Source of the DNA: Citrobacter sp. Res13-Sevr-PEB04-36
GTDB taxonomy: Bacteria > Pseudomonadota > Gammaproteobacteria > Enterobacterales > Enterobacteriaceae
Length of the DNA stretch: 64,000 bases
Direction: 5' to 3'
Assembly (NCBI RefSeq): GCF_015672735.1
Contig: NZ_JADABY010000015.1
Coordinates: forward strand, 1-64,000
Shown here: positions 1 to 10,350 of the stretch, piece after piece
How the letters are laid out: each line of letters starts with the position of its first letter
Position numbering within the stretch: position 1 is the first letter of the stretch
The notes under the pieces: model-generated
Seen by the model: the letters and a program-made list of their open reading frames with translations, nothing else
Database searches by the model: none
What the model was told of the DNA's origin: nothing
Position numbers and translations under genes: made by a program

Positions 1-147
1 AGTGCTACTTTTAACATTTATAAAACAAGTTGTAAGGTGTTTTCAGCCGTTGACTTGAATTTACCAGACGGTCATATTTCAAGACATGCAATATCACAAC
101 CGCCCATGGACGCGGTACAACGGATTTAACGATCTGGAAACCCAAGA

Positions 148-537
148 ATGAAAAAAGCACTCATCGCGGCCCTGACCTTAGCCGCAATTACCACCGCACC
201 AGCGCACGCCATTAGCGCACAGTACCGCGCCCAATTGGAGCGGTCCGGCTGCAACGAGATGAACGCCGGCAAGTGGTGTGACATCCACAAAACAAAGGCA
301 GAGAACGCCAAAAATGCCGTGAAGCAAACGCCTAATCCGGTAAAGGAATCCAACGTGCCGCAGTACGTTAGAGAAGCTGAGAATATTATCAACCTCAAAG
401 GGATCGCCGCAGAAGAATATCTGATAGAGCGTGGTTGGCGTCAGCAGGCAGACGGTGACTGGAAAAAAGGCGCTCACCTAATGCGCGTCATTGAAAACAA
501 AAAAGGATTTGTGGCCAACGCTCAGGTCATCAAATAA
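148..537 (+). CDS. Small secreted protein, unknown function (paralogue A)
   Basis: I do not recognise a named family. The 129-residue product starts with a clear Sec signal peptide (Lys pair, hydrophobic stretch, likely cleavage after Ala-His-Ala near residue 21), so it should be periplasmic or secreted. The mature part opens with ISAQYRAQLERSGC and has a second Cys within WCDIHKTK, which could pair in a disulfide. The gene at 870 encodes the same opening (ISASYRSQLEKSGC, then CDIHKSK), so the two are paralogues. This copy has a GC content typical of the chromosome, unlike the AT-rich second copy. No strong ribosome binding site precedes the ATG. Function is unknown; the signal peptide and paralogy make a real gene likely. 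Confidence 0.75.
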   Translation: MKKALIAALTLAAITTAPAHAISAQYRAQLERSGCNEMNAGKWCDIHKTKAENAKNAVKQTPNPVKESNVPQYVREAENIINLKGIAAEEYLIERGWRQQADGDWKKGAHLMRVIENKKGFVANAQVIK

Positions 538-869
538 TAAAGACTTCCCGCCGAAATTGTGGCAATCCATTATGGTGTAGGTGATTACGCAGGAACACTG
601 AGGTGGTGTGTAAACCATTAATTCGGATGATTTTTCCGCTCATATTAATACAACAGGGGGGAGTGAGTTAACTCGTTCCTGACTAATTTATCACTAACTT
701 TCTGTCTTTATGCAACTCGAATTATTTTGGTATATGGAGAATGTGGCTCAGGAGTATGAAGTTTATCGCTATGAGTAAAAAATAGCTTTTTAAAGCTGGG
801 AATACGTAGCGGTATGATTGAGAACGCTGTAAATAAAACTATTAAAGATATACAAAAAGGGTAAATGTA
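538..869. other. Intergenic region, no gene seen
   Basis: This AT-rich 332-base gap lies between the two paralogous secreted-protein genes. I see no convincing ORF, RNA gene or terminator. It presumably holds the promoter of the downstream AT-rich gene, but no confident -35/-10 pair stands out. Confidence 0.5.
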
Positions 870-1244
870 ATGAAAGTAAAATTAGTTATGGTGTTGCTTT
901 GTTTGTCTGTGGTTGGTAATGCTAATGCTATTAGTGCCTCATACCGTAGCCAGCTTGAGAAATCAGGGTGCACACAAGTTACTGATAGTAACGGCACATG
1001 TGATATTCATAAAAGCAAACGCGAAAATATGAAACGTAAACATGTAGATTTAGTCCCCGCTGAACGCACTATAGATCAGGCTGTAGCTGGTAAAAAACTG
1101 AGTGATGTTGTTCCCCTGCTGGTCGCCAATGGCTGGAAACAGGATAATAACGCGCCTTTAGAGTTTGTCTCAACAGAAGGTGTACGCATGATTTTAGACG
1201 TCAAACAGTCTAATGATCAGGTAATGGGCGTAATTTTAAAATAA
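870..1244 (+). CDS. Small secreted protein, unknown function (paralogue B)
   Basis: A 124-residue protein with an N-terminal signal peptide (MKVKLVMVLLCLSVVGNANA), mature N-terminus at about residue 21. The mature start ISASYRSQLEKSGC and the following CDIHKSKREN match the gene at 148, and both end in a short segment around VxGVILK or VANAQVIK. The two conserved Cys residues could form a disulfide. Codon use is clearly AT-rich (many AAA, TTA, GAT), unlike most of the window, which points to acquisition or to a different origin from its paralogue. AAAAGGG about 8 bases before the ATG can serve as ribosome binding site. Unknown function; export to the periplasm is the only firm prediction. Confidence 0.75.
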   Translation: MKVKLVMVLLCLSVVGNANAISASYRSQLEKSGCTQVTDSNGTCDIHKSKRENMKRKHVDLVPAERTIDQAVAGKKLSDVVPLLVANGWKQDNNAPLEFVSTEGVRMILDVKQSNDQVMGVILK

Positions 1245-1326
1245 TGAATAATCCTACTTTTATAATGTGGGTGGTAGTCTGTTTAGTTGGTTACATAATA
1301 ACACTTAATTTTTATAGAGTTGAGTA

Positions 1327-1566
1327 ATGAAAACTATTTTTAAAATTCTGATGGTTTCTGCGGTTTGTGGTTCCCTCTATGGCTGTATTGTACCTCCTGA
1401 AAATGATGATTATCAGGAGCCAGGTCGCCAACATCATAAGGACTACAATACAGATGCGGGAAATCATAACTATTATGTGACCCATGATGGAATTACCTTA
1501 CCACCTTGTGATGAAATCCCTGATGCCTCTCAGGCGGATAATGGCAAGCGTTGCTGGTTTGAATAA
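1327..1566 (+). CDS. Small putative lipoprotein
   Basis: The 79-residue product has a type II signal peptide with lipobox-like LYGC at about residues 17-20, so the mature protein would start at Cys20 and be lipid-anchored. The mature part is short and rich in Asp, His, Asn and Tyr (for example HHKDYNTDAGNHNYY), with two more Cys near the C-terminus (PPCDE and KRCWFE). I do not recognise the family. It lies 82 bases after the AT-rich secreted-protein gene on the same strand and shares its AT-rich codon use, so they may be co-transferred or co-expressed. A hairpin terminator follows at 1630. Confidence 0.65.
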   Translation: MKTIFKILMVSAVCGSLYGCIVPPENDDYQEPGRQHHKDYNTDAGNHNYYVTHDGITLPPCDEIPDASQADNGKRCWFE

Positions 1567-1629
1567 CAAACATTGCTCAACTGACAGGGCTTTCGTGTTA
1601 GCACGTTGACTCTTTGTGTTCAATAATTT

Positions 1630-1655
1630 AAGGGAGGCGCTACGTCTCCCTTTAT
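1630..1655. terminator. Hairpin terminator between the small lipoprotein gene and msgA-like gene
   Basis: The arms AAGGGAGGCG and CGTCTCCCTT (one G-T pair) enclose a 3-base loop and are followed by TTAT on the + strand. The hairpin can end transcription from the lipoprotein gene, and possibly from the opposite strand. Confidence 0.6.
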
Positions 1656-1793
1656 CAACATTTCACTATCGGTAAGTCACAAAATTAGAATAATAGCTAC
1701 GGATTGGTTTTGGCATTTTTGGGCGGCATGAAAGGATTTAGGCTTGCGCTCTCTGACACTCTGACTGAGGGTTCACTGCGGCCTTTCAGCTGC

Positions 1794-2033
1794 TTAATCT
1801 GAAACGAGCCACATATCGGCTTCTTCAAACATCTCTTCCAACATGCGATTCAGCTTTTCCCGATCGCTTTTGCTGGCATCGCTGTTCAAGCCGTTCGCCT
1901 GCATCGGCTTAACGTTAACCTCTGCGTCCGGGAAGATCCGGTGTACTCGTTTGGTCAATTCGGCCAGGATGATATCTCTGGCACCAGCCAGGCCCTCAAC
2001 GTTTCGTTTATCGTAAACCAGTTCGACGAACAT
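1794..2033 (-). CDS. msgA: MsgA/DinI-like protein, SOS-controlled
   Basis: A 79-residue acidic protein of the DinI family (PF06183), closest by my recognition to Salmonella MsgA, a protein linked to macrophage survival. The family shape is visible: an N-terminal beta strand (MFVELVYDK), a Lys/Arg helix, a middle strand with FPDAEVNVKP, and the acidic C-terminal helix MLEEMFEEADMWLVSD that in DinI contacts RecA. DinI modulates RecA filaments; whether this protein does so is inferred. GGAGAG lies 6 bases before the ATG and a perfect LexA box lies just upstream, so it should be induced by DNA damage. Family assignment is firm; the msgA symbol is somewhat less so. Confidence 0.82.
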   Translation of the reverse strand: MFVELVYDKRNVEGLAGARDIILAELTKRVHRIFPDAEVNVKPMQANGLNSDASKSDREKLNRMLEEMFEEADMWLVSD

Positions 2034-2480
2034 AAAAGCTCTCCATGACTACTGTTTTAATATACAGTATTTTTACCATAATTATTATTTCTGTCAAGGG
2101 TGTCGGATAGACGCTATGAGTGAAGCAGAGTCAAAATCGCATCAGGATGTTCTGCCTGTCGCACCCGCATACGGAAAGCATCAGAGTGTGATGAAAATTA
2201 AACCGGAGTCATATAGATAAATAAATTTATACCACTTGATATTTGGATTTTTTTATTTATCTTGCTAAATAAATGTGCGCTACTCAATTATATCAGGATG
2301 CGGTTGTGCTATTTAAAGTCGGGCCGCCTACATCCAGAGTTATATTCTTAAAGCACTTTTACGTTAATATATAAGTGGACAACTAATAATATACGTTGAG
2401 ATAAATCGTCGGGCACAGCGTGCCTTACATATCATGAACGTTGTCTGTTTACTCAGGCACAGAGCAGGTAGAACGCAAGA
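2034..2480. other. Intergenic region; SOS promoter at one end, otherwise empty
   Basis: About 450 bases without a supportable gene. The first 40 bases hold the LexA box of the msgA-like gene. The rest is AT-rich, with stop codons in every frame and no convincing RNA gene. Confidence 0.5.
2050..2069. promoter_or_regulatory. LexA (SOS) box
   Basis: Reads TACTG..CAGTA, with CTGT, eight AT-only bases, then ACAG: an exact match to the CTGT-N8-ACAG LexA operator. It sits about 17 bases upstream of the msgA-like start codon on the minus strand, where LexA would block transcription until RecA is activated. Confidence 0.88.
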
Positions 2481-3011
2481 TCAACTGATCGCCTGTGAGC
2501 GGGAAGCGGAAGCTGACTCATGATCTTTTTCTTTAATCCAGGCAATAAGCTCTCCGAGCTGCGTATCTGAAAAAACTTTTATACCATGCTCAGAGAGTAG
2601 CGCTGCCGCAACTCCCATACCTGATTTACGCTGGCCGTTAAAAGAGCCGTTATAGATAAACTGAACACCACATGTTGGACTGCCGTCAGTTAACAACGCA
2701 GCTGTACAACCAGATTCCTGCGCCATACGCAATGACAGCCAGGCTGCAAGTCGATATTGTTCAGTAACATCCCGTCCCGTGTTCTCTAATATACTGGCCT
2801 GCCCATGCATAACATCTTTGCCGCAAGCAGAAATAATCTCTGCAGGTGGACGTGGTACAGGTAGCCCGGCAGCCAGTTCGGGGCAATGGATGACCAACCG
2901 TTGTTCTTGCTGCCAGCGAGCAAGCTGAGCAATGACCTCTGCTTTCTCACTTCCGTTATAGCGGACTTTAAAGCCCATCAGGCAAGCGCTTACGAGTATT
3001 TTATTGACCAT
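2481..3011 (-). CDS. DUF523 family protein
   Basis: A 176-residue cytoplasmic protein of the DUF523 family. Family marks are the N-terminal SACLMGFKVRYNG segment, the CPEL.AGLPVPRPPAEI stretch (about residues 44-59) and the SPTCG motif after LLTDG. The repeated Cys residues could bind metal or act in redox chemistry, but the biochemical role is not known. Length fits the short form of the family; longer homologues carry an extra DUF1722 domain, which is absent here. The last dozen residues (SASASRSQAIS) look like an unstructured tail. It stands alone, between an AT-rich gap and ydhR. Confidence 0.8.
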   Translation of the reverse strand: MVNKILVSACLMGFKVRYNGSEKAEVIAQLARWQQEQRLVIHCPELAAGLPVPRPPAEIISACGKDVMHGQASILENTGRDVTEQYRLAAWLSLRMAQESGCTAALLTDGSPTCGVQFIYNGSFNGQRKSGMGVAAALLSEHGIKVFSDTQLGELIAWIKEKDHESASASRSQAIS

Positions 3012-3195
3012 CGTCTCTTGAAATTAATGTATTAGGGCATTCTGATTACAACACTTCGGCTGATGCATTAATCTGCTCGCCATAAGCAACACATAATGAC
3101 AGAAGTTACTTCCGCTTCTGGTACGTGACCGTCCTTTACAGGGCTAAAAGCCGCTCTGTATTTTAGACCGACCACGCCAGTTTTAAGCAACAATG

Positions 3196-3504
3196 TTACT
3201 CAGCCATACCGTGATTAATGCGCGTTAACGGTTCGTTGACATTAAAAATTTTGAAATGCACGTTTTCCACACCCAGTGGTTTCAAACGTGCGGTATGCTT
3301 TTTGACATACGCCAGCGCGGTTTCTTCGTCCTGGAACAGGTAGATGCCACCAGCTTCCTGGGTTGCTTCGTTTTCTGTCCAGATTTTCCAGATAAAGCCA
3401 GGCTCCTGGTTAATGGACTCTGCCAGGTCGACAAGCTGGCGTGACATGTCTTCGCCAAACGGGCCCTGAAAATCAAAGTGCAGCTGCAATAGTGTATTCG
3501 ACAT
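3196..3504 (-). CDS. ydhR: Putative monooxygenase YdhR
   Basis: The 102-residue product matches E. coli YdhR, a small dimeric alpha/beta-barrel protein structurally like antibiotic-biosynthesis monooxygenases; its substrate is unknown. Family signatures seen are [13 protein letters not shown] at the N-terminus, [16 protein letters not shown] in the middle and [17 protein letters not shown]. The frame is open 42 codons further upstream, but I place the start at 3504 because GGAGGAG lies just before this ATG and because the length then equals that of E. coli YdhR (101). The gene is transcribed away from the RluA-type gene, about 140 bases apart. Confidence 0.9.
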   Translation of the reverse strand: MSNTLLQLHFDFQGPFGEDMSRQLVDLAESINQEPGFIWKIWTENEATQEAGGIYLFQDEETALAYVKKHTARLKPLGVENVHFKIFNVNEPLTRINHGMAE

Positions 3505-3647
3505 AACTCCTCCATGGAGAACGCTGATGCGGGTAAGCTTGTATCTTATTTTTAATTTATCGCACAATAAACCATAAAATCTCGCTAATTCGCCAGTCGA
3601 CTGAAAATTCGTTATGATCTGTCCCCGCATTTTATTCTGGCAGACTG

Positions 3648-4346
3648 ATGTCTACTCTTTTTGATAGCTTTATTGCTCCACCGTGCCATGACGAGATAGA
3701 GATCCTCTATCAGGACGACCATCTACTCCTCATCAATAAGCCTGGCGGACTGCTGAGTTTGTCGGGAAAAAATCCGCAAAACTTTGATTCGGTGCATCAC
3801 CGGCTGGTACAGGTTTACCCCGGTTGTACGCTGGTACATCGACTTGATTTTGGCACCTCCGGGTTAATGGTCATTGCCCGCAACAAGGCAATCAATGCCG
3901 CGTTGTGTCAGCAATTCAGCCAACGCGCCGTCACCAAGGTGTATAGCGCTTTGCTATGCGGGCACCTGGATAATGATGAAGGAGTGATAGATGCCGCTAT
4001 TGCTAAAGATCCGGCGCTGTTCCCGCTGATGTCGATATGCGCGGTCAAGGGTAAGCCCGCGCGCTCCCGTTATCGGGTTGTCGAGCGCGTGAATCACCTG
4101 CTGGAAGATGGGGCGGTACTGCCGTTAACGCGAGTACAGCTTTTCCCTGAAACAGGTCGCACCCATCAATTACGTATTCACTGCCAGCTGTTGGGTCATT
4201 CTATCTGGGGTTGCGATCTTTATGGCGGTCGTCTGTTGCCGGGTACTGAGTTAACTCCGCGATTGATGCTGCACGCCAGCGAGCTACATTTTAAGCATCC
4301 TGTCAGCGGAGAGTGGGTCCACGCTCAAAATTCCAGCCCGTTCTGA
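3648..4346 (+). CDS. RluA-family 23S rRNA/tRNA pseudouridine synthase
   Basis: A 232-residue RluA-family enzyme that isomerises uridine to pseudouridine in RNA. The catalytic motif [10 protein letters not shown] gives the active Asp at residue 67, and the later [17 protein letters not shown] and [10 protein letters not shown] segments are typical of the family. Compared with RluC/RluD it lacks an N-terminal S4 domain, so it resembles the short RluA type; the actual RNA target cannot be told from sequence. It sits between ydhR and mdtK, where E. coli K-12 carries tRNA genes, and so is accessory relative to that genome. It converges on mdtK with a shared hairpin between them. Confidence 0.85.
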   Translation: MSTLFDSFIAPPCHDEIEILYQDDHLLLINKPGGLLSLSGKNPQNFDSVHHRLVQVYPGCTLVHRLDFGTSGLMVIARNKAINAALCQQFSQRAVTKVYSALLCGHLDNDEGVIDAAIAKDPALFPLMSICAVKGKPARSRYRVVERVNHLLEDGAVLPLTRVQLFPETGRTHQLRIHCQLLGHSIWGCDLYGGRLLPGTELTPRLMLHASELHFKHPVSGEWVHAQNSSPF

Positions 4347-4359
4347 ACAAGGTGTTGAG

Positions 4360-4383
4360 AATAGCCGCCGGATGGCGGCTATT
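4360..4383. terminator. Bidirectional hairpin between the RluA-type gene and mdtK
   Basis: AATAGCCGCC and GGCGGCTATT form a perfect 10-bp stem around a GGAT loop, placed between two convergent genes. The T-run is poor, so strength is uncertain. Confidence 0.55.
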
Positions 4384-4391
4384 GCGGAGAG

Positions 4392-5786
<1,395 letters not shown>

Positions 5787-5982
5787 TTATTTGAGAGACT
5801 AAAAAAGCCGCCTTAGAGGGCAGCAAGAAGAAAATGCAGGGGAAGTTGCAGTCTATTGTAGCGAGGAATACGTAATTCTCCAGTGAAAAAACAGGTGGGG
5901 GCGGTGCATTGCTGGCAACCGCAATTTTCACCTGCTATTGTGCACAGCAGAGATGTCTTAATTACGTTCAGGAGTTAGAGGT

Positions 5983-6624
5983 ATGTTTACGGGTATTGTG
6001 CAGGGCACCGCGAAACTGGTGTCTATTGATGAGAAACCAAATTTTCGCACGCATGTAGTGGAATTACCTGAATACATGCTGGATGGGCTGGAGACGGGCG
6101 CATCGGTGGCACACAATGGTTGTTGTCTGACGGTGACCGATATTAACGGCACTCACATTAGCTTTGACCTGATGAAAGAGACGCTGCGTATCACCAATCT
6201 GGGCGATCTCAAGGTGGGAGACCAGGTTAACGTAGAACGTGCGGCAAAATTCAGCGATGAGATCGGCGGGCACTTAATGTCGGGTCATATTATGACCACC
6301 GCTGAGGTGTCAAAAATTCTGACTTCTGAAAATAACCGCCAGATCTGGTTTAAAGTTCAGGATGCATCATTGATGAAATACATCCTGTACAAAGGGTTTA
6401 TCGGTATTGATGGTATTAGTCTGACGGTTGGTGAAGTAACGCCGACGCGCTTTTGTGTGCATTTGATCCCGGAAACGCTGGAACGGACTACGCTTGGCAA
6501 GAAAAAGCTGGGAGCCCGGGTTAATATCGAAATCGACCCGCAAACGCAGGCGGTTGTCGATACCGTTGAGCGCGTGCTGGCGGCAAGAGAGAGTGCAATC
6601 AGCAACGTCACCGGCGAAGTCTAA
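5983..6624 (+). CDS. ribE: Riboflavin synthase
   Basis: Riboflavin synthase alpha chain (called ribC in older E. coli naming), 213 residues. It dismutates two 6,7-dimethyl-8-ribityllumazine molecules to riboflavin and a pyrimidine. The tandem lumazine-binding domains are visible: residues 1-87 begin [12 protein letters not shown] and contain the NGCCLTVT active-site segment, and a second copy from about residue 98 begins HLMSGHI and contains [10 protein letters not shown]. The trimer acts in the cytosol. AGGAGTTAGAGGT precedes the ATG. I found no FMN riboswitch in the leader, in line with E. coli, where that element controls ribB. Confidence 0.96.
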   Translation: MFTGIVQGTAKLVSIDEKPNFRTHVVELPEYMLDGLETGASVAHNGCCLTVTDINGTHISFDLMKETLRITNLGDLKVGDQVNVERAAKFSDEIGGHLMSGHIMTTAEVSKILTSENNRQIWFKVQDASLMKYILYKGFIGIDGISLTVGEVTPTRFCVHLIPETLERTTLGKKKLGARVNIEIDPQTQAVVDTVERVLAARESAISNVTGEV

Positions 6625-6640
6625 GTCGAGGTGTTTACAA

Positions 6641-6661
6641 GCCCCCGTTGAAGGCGGGGGC
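6641..6661. terminator. GC-rich hairpin between ribE and cfa
   Basis: GCCCCCG and CGGGGGC pair around a 7-base loop between two convergent genes. No T-run follows, so it may act as a 3' end stabiliser or a weak terminator. Confidence 0.5.
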
Positions 6662-6669
6662 GAGAATGA

Positions 6670-7818
6670 CTAACGAGGAACGCGCAGGCCGTGTTCTACA
6701 CCGCGCGAGAAAACCACCTGCCAGAGTTGAATATCACGAGCGCGAAACGCACCAGCGCAGGCATTCAGGTAGTAGCTGAACATGCGCTTAAAACGCTCGG
6801 TGTAGTTATCAGCAATTTCAGGCCAGGTTGCCATGAAACGCTCATACCAGGCCATCAGCGTGGTGTCGTAATCGGCACCAAAGTTGTGCCAGTCTTCCAT
6901 CACAAAATGTGCTTCACTGGCTTTTGCAATCTGGCGTACGGACGGCAAGCAGCCATTCGGGAAAATATACTTATTGATCCACGGGTCAACGCTAACATCG
7001 GTTTTTTTGGAACCGATACTGTGAAGTAAAAACAGACCGTCCTGCTTTAAATTGCGATCGACAACATCAAAATAGGTGTTGTAGTTTTTCGGTCCCACGT
7101 GCTCGAACATACCGACGGAGACGATCCGATCAAACCGATCGTTCAGGTCACGGTAATCCTGGAGCAAAATAGTGACGTCCAGCCCTTCACAGCGCGCTTG
7201 CGCCAGTTTCTGCTGCTCCGCAGAAATGGTCACGCCCACCACGCTAACACCGTACTGTGAGGCCATAAACTGGGACAAGCCTCCCCAGCCACAGCCAATG
7301 TCGAGTACACGCATCCCCGGTTTGAGCTGTAATTTTTCGGCAATCATGTTGAGCTTCGCCTGTTGGGCCGACTCCAGGGTTGTGGCGTCCTTCCAGTAGG
7401 CGCAGGAATATTGCATATAGGGGTCAAGCATGCGGGTGAAGAGATCGTTACCTAAATCGTAGTGTTCTTTTCCGACAACCCACGCGCGTTTTTTATTCTG
7501 TAAATTGAACAGGCGTGCGGTGGTGATACGCAGCGTATCTTTAAAATGGCGGGGGAGTTGGCTTTCAAGGTCGGCGCGTAAAACCTGGGTAAAAAACATG
7601 TCCAGCCGATCGCATTCCCACCAGCCATCCATATAACTTTCACCTAAACCCATCGACCCTTCCTGCAGGATGCGCTTGAAAAAATCAGGGTTCTTAACAC
7701 GAATATCTGCCGGTGCAGAGCCATTAATGGTAATGCCTGCGCGACTCAATAACTCATTGGTGATTCGGTACCAGTCATTGTCCGGTACGTTGACGTCTTC
7801 TATACACGATGAACTCAT
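6670..7818 (-). CDS. cfa: Cyclopropane fatty acid synthase
   Basis: The 382-residue enzyme transfers a methylene group from S-adenosylmethionine to double bonds of membrane phospholipid acyl chains, giving acid and stress tolerance. The SAM-binding motif VLDIGCGWGG is at about residues 169-178, and the GMFEHVGPKNY block, whose Glu and His act at the bicarbonate site in E. coli Cfa, is intact. Length equals E. coli Cfa (382). The roughly 280-base upstream region matches the E. coli arrangement, where two promoters and small RNAs control cfa; I could not identify these sites here with certainty. Confidence 0.97.
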   Translation of the reverse strand: MSSSCIEDVNVPDNDWYRITNELLSRAGITINGSAPADIRVKNPDFFKRILQEGSMGLGESYMDGWWECDRLDMFFTQVLRADLESQLPRHFKDTLRITTARLFNLQNKKRAWVVGKEHYDLGNDLFTRMLDPYMQYSCAYWKDATTLESAQQAKLNMIAEKLQLKPGMRVLDIGCGWGGLSQFMASQYGVSVVGVTISAEQQKLAQARCEGLDVTILLQDYRDLNDRFDRIVSVGMFEHVGPKNYNTYFDVVDRNLKQDGLFLLHSIGSKKTDVSVDPWINKYIFPNGCLPSVRQIAKASEAHFVMEDWHNFGADYDTTLMAWYERFMATWPEIADNYTERFKRMFSYYLNACAGAFRARDIQLWQVVFSRGVEHGLRVPR

Positions 7819-8100
7819 AGCTTCTCCATCACTGGTCGGCGATCAGAACCTTAAAACAGCGTAGACGCAGTTTTGGGTTTGAGAGAAATCTCACGGAATT
7901 ATCCCGTGAATCTATTTTTCCGACGTAGAACAGAGGAAGGGAGAAACCCAGCCAAAAATGACATCAGTGATAAACGGGAACATTTCGTTCCCGTTCACAC
8001 ATTAAAATTATCGTTTTTTTAACAACTGAGAATCAGTATAGGCCTCAATTTTAGGTGATTCAACAGAAAACTGTTAGCACGCTAATTAATCATTAAGGCG

Positions 8101-9312
8101 TTATGAATGTGATTCACCGTGCGTAATCGCAGACACATTATCTGCCAGAGTGTCGCTTTCTTTCTGTGACTGCATCTTGTAACCCAGCGCTGCCAGTAAC
8201 ACCGTTGACAGCATGACGCCGGTGGTGGTGAACAGCGGCGTGCTGATTAGCCACGACACCACCAGGCTTGCCAGGAAGCAGAGACCGAGTTGCAGCGTGT
8301 TCTGCAGTGCGGCTGCGCGTCCCGTTGCCTGTGGGAAGGGACGTAAAGCCTGAGCGACGACAATCGGGTAGATAGCACCGTTCGCTATCGCCATCACGCA
8401 GAATGGGATCAAAATTTCGGCCAGCGCAACATGGTGAATAAAACCGGTTGCCCAGGTGGCGATGACACTCACGGCATACAGGATGAGCAGCCATGGTAGC
8501 AATTGGCGACCCTCCCATTTTTGCAGGGCGGCACGACAGCCATATCCGCCTATCAAAAAGGCGATAGTTTGCGGCACATAGCTCAGGCCAATGACGGCCG
8601 GGCTATAGCCCATCTCACTCAGGATAAACGGCGAGCCGGTCAGCCACGCGAAAAAGCTCGCGGAACAGGCGGCATAAATCAGCACGTTGCCGCGGTAGGT
8701 TCTGGAACGCAATAGGGTGGCAAAGGTTAGCTTATCCTGGCTATCGTCGCGCGCTTTTGCCGTGGGTTTTAACCGCAGGGCTGGCAGCATCAGGATAAGG
8801 GTGATGGCAAACAGGGTGGCAAAGATAGCCTGCCAGGAAAAATGCATCAGGATCCAACTACCTAACAACGGCGCGAGTGCAGGGGATAACCCGACCAGCG
8901 GCATAATGGTGGCAAAGATGCGGTTAACTTTGTGTGAGGGATAATAATCAGCAACCAGCGCCTGCCAGATGACCGATGCCGCACAGACGCCCACAGCCTG
9001 AATAAAGCGCAGTACCAGCAAACCGGTGGCGTTTTCAACCCATAACATACCTAGACTGCCCAGCGCGAAGATGGAGAGGCCCAGCAGCAAAATGGGCTTA
9101 CGACCATAATGGTCGGAGAGTGGCCCCCACAGAAGTTGCGCGACGGCAAAACCCGCTAAAAACAGACTAAGGCTGGCGCTGACGGCTGATGCAGGGGTTT
9201 GTAAATCGGATTGAATAGCCGCAAATGCTGGCAAATACATATCCGTTGCCAGAAAACCGAGCACGCTAAGACCAGCCAGCCAGACTAAAAACCCTTTTCC
9301 AGGTTGCATCAT
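8101..9312 (-). CDS. punC: Purine nucleoside MFS exporter/transporter PunC (YdhC)
   Basis: A 403-residue Bcr/CflA-type major facilitator with about twelve membrane segments. The DRYGRKP-like motif A between segments 2 and 3 is present as [12 protein letters not shown]. It is the counterpart of E. coli YdhC/PunC, which is linked to adenosine and other purine nucleoside transport and is activated by PunR. Two Met codons start the frame (9312 and 9309); E. coli PunC begins at the second. It diverges from punR over a 109-base gap, the classic layout for a LysR activator and its target, and lies upstream of cfa on the same strand. Confidence 0.92.
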   Translation of the reverse strand: MMQPGKGFLVWLAGLSVLGFLATDMYLPAFAAIQSDLQTPASAVSASLSLFLAGFAVAQLLWGPLSDHYGRKPILLLGLSIFALGSLGMLWVENATGLLVLRFIQAVGVCAASVIWQALVADYYPSHKVNRIFATIMPLVGLSPALAPLLGSWILMHFSWQAIFATLFAITLILMLPALRLKPTAKARDDSQDKLTFATLLRSRTYRGNVLIYAACSASFFAWLTGSPFILSEMGYSPAVIGLSYVPQTIAFLIGGYGCRAALQKWEGRQLLPWLLILYAVSVIATWATGFIHHVALAEILIPFCVMAIANGAIYPIVVAQALRPFPQATGRAAALQNTLQLGLCFLASLVVSWLISTPLFTTTGVMLSTVLLAALGYKMQSQKESDTLADNVSAITHGESHS

Positions 9313-9421
9313 TATTTCTCTTTTTAAGCATTAGAACAGTGCCGCTGAGTGTAGTGAGTGTAATTCTTGCTGTGAAACACTAATATTTGCTTACTGATTT
9401 CAAATTTTTTGTAGGCAGACT

Positions 9422-10333
9422 ATGTGGTCGGAATATTCCCTTGAGGTGGTTGATGCGGTTGCGCGAAACGGCAGCTTCAGCTCTGCCGCCCAGGAGTTGC
9501 ACCGTGTGCCCTCGGCGGTGAGCTATACCGTGCGTCAACTTGAGGAGTGGCTGGCTGTGCCTCTTTTTGAACGTCGCCACCGGGATGTGGAATTAACTCC
9601 CGCCGGGGCATGGTTTTTAAAAGAAGGGCGGTCTGTTATCAAAAAAATGCAGATCACTCGCCAACAATGTCAGCAAATTGCCAACGGCTGGCGTGGGCAA
9701 CTGGCGATTGCGGTCGATAATATTGTCAGACCTGAACGCACCCGGCAGATGATTGTGGATTTCTACCGTCATTTTGATGATGTGGAATTAATTGTTTTTC
9801 AGGAAGTGTTTAACGGCGTCTGGGATGCACTTTCGGACGGGCGCGTGGAACTGGCGATTGGTGCGACGCAGGCTATCCCGGTGGGGGGGCGCTACACGTT
9901 TCGCGATATGGGGATGTTAAGCTGGAACTGTGTAGTGGCGAGTCATCATCCACTGGCGTCGATGCCGGGGCCGCTCAGTGACGATACGTTGCGCAACTGG
10001 CCGTCTTTGGTACGTGAAGATACTTCCCGTACGTTACCGAAACGAATCACCTGGCTGCTGGATAACCAAAAGCGAGTGGTGGTACCTGACTGGGAATCAT
10101 CCGCGACCTGTTTATCTGCGGGACTATGTGTGGGGATGGTGCCGACGCATTTTTCCAAACCGTGGATCGACAGCGGCAAATGGGTTGCGTTACAGCTCGA
10201 AAATCCTTTCCCTGATGCAGCCTGTTGCCTTACCTGGCAGCAGAATGATACGTCGCCTGCGCTGGGCTGGTTGCTGGATTACTTAGGGGACAGCGAAACG
10301 CTGAATAAGGAATGGCTGCGGGAGCCAGAATAA
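9422..10333 (+). CDS. punR: LysR-type activator PunR (YdhB)
   Basis: A 303-residue LysR-family regulator. The winged helix-turn-helix is at residues 1-60 (VVDAVARNGSFSSAAQELHRVPSAVSYTVRQLEEWL), and the rest is the effector-binding domain. In E. coli, PunR activates the divergent punC gene in response to purine nucleosides. The punR-punC intergenic region is only 109 bases, so operators for both must lie there. The gene converges on purR, ending 17 bases from the purR stop, which groups three purine-control genes. Function is by orthology; the sequence itself shows only the LysR fold. Confidence 0.92.
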   Translation: MWSEYSLEVVDAVARNGSFSSAAQELHRVPSAVSYTVRQLEEWLAVPLFERRHRDVELTPAGAWFLKEGRSVIKKMQITRQQCQQIANGWRGQLAIAVDNIVRPERTRQMIVDFYRHFDDVELIVFQEVFNGVWDALSDGRVELAIGATQAIPVGGRYTFRDMGMLSWNCVVASHHPLASMPGPLSDDTLRNWPSLVREDTSRTLPKRITWLLDNQKRVVVPDWESSATCLSAGLCVGMVPTHFSKPWIDSGKWVALQLENPFPDAACCLTWQQNDTSPALGWLLDYLGDSETLNKEWLREPE

Positions 10334-10350
10334 GGCTCCCGCCCAACAGA

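Noticed and set aside
1697-1795. Minus-strand open tail of about 33 codons after msgA (KQLKGRSEPSVRVSESASLNPF..) that looks protein-like
   Set aside because: It lacks its own start codon and ribosome binding site and overlaps msgA in another frame. It could be the remnant of a fused gene, but I cannot name any family.
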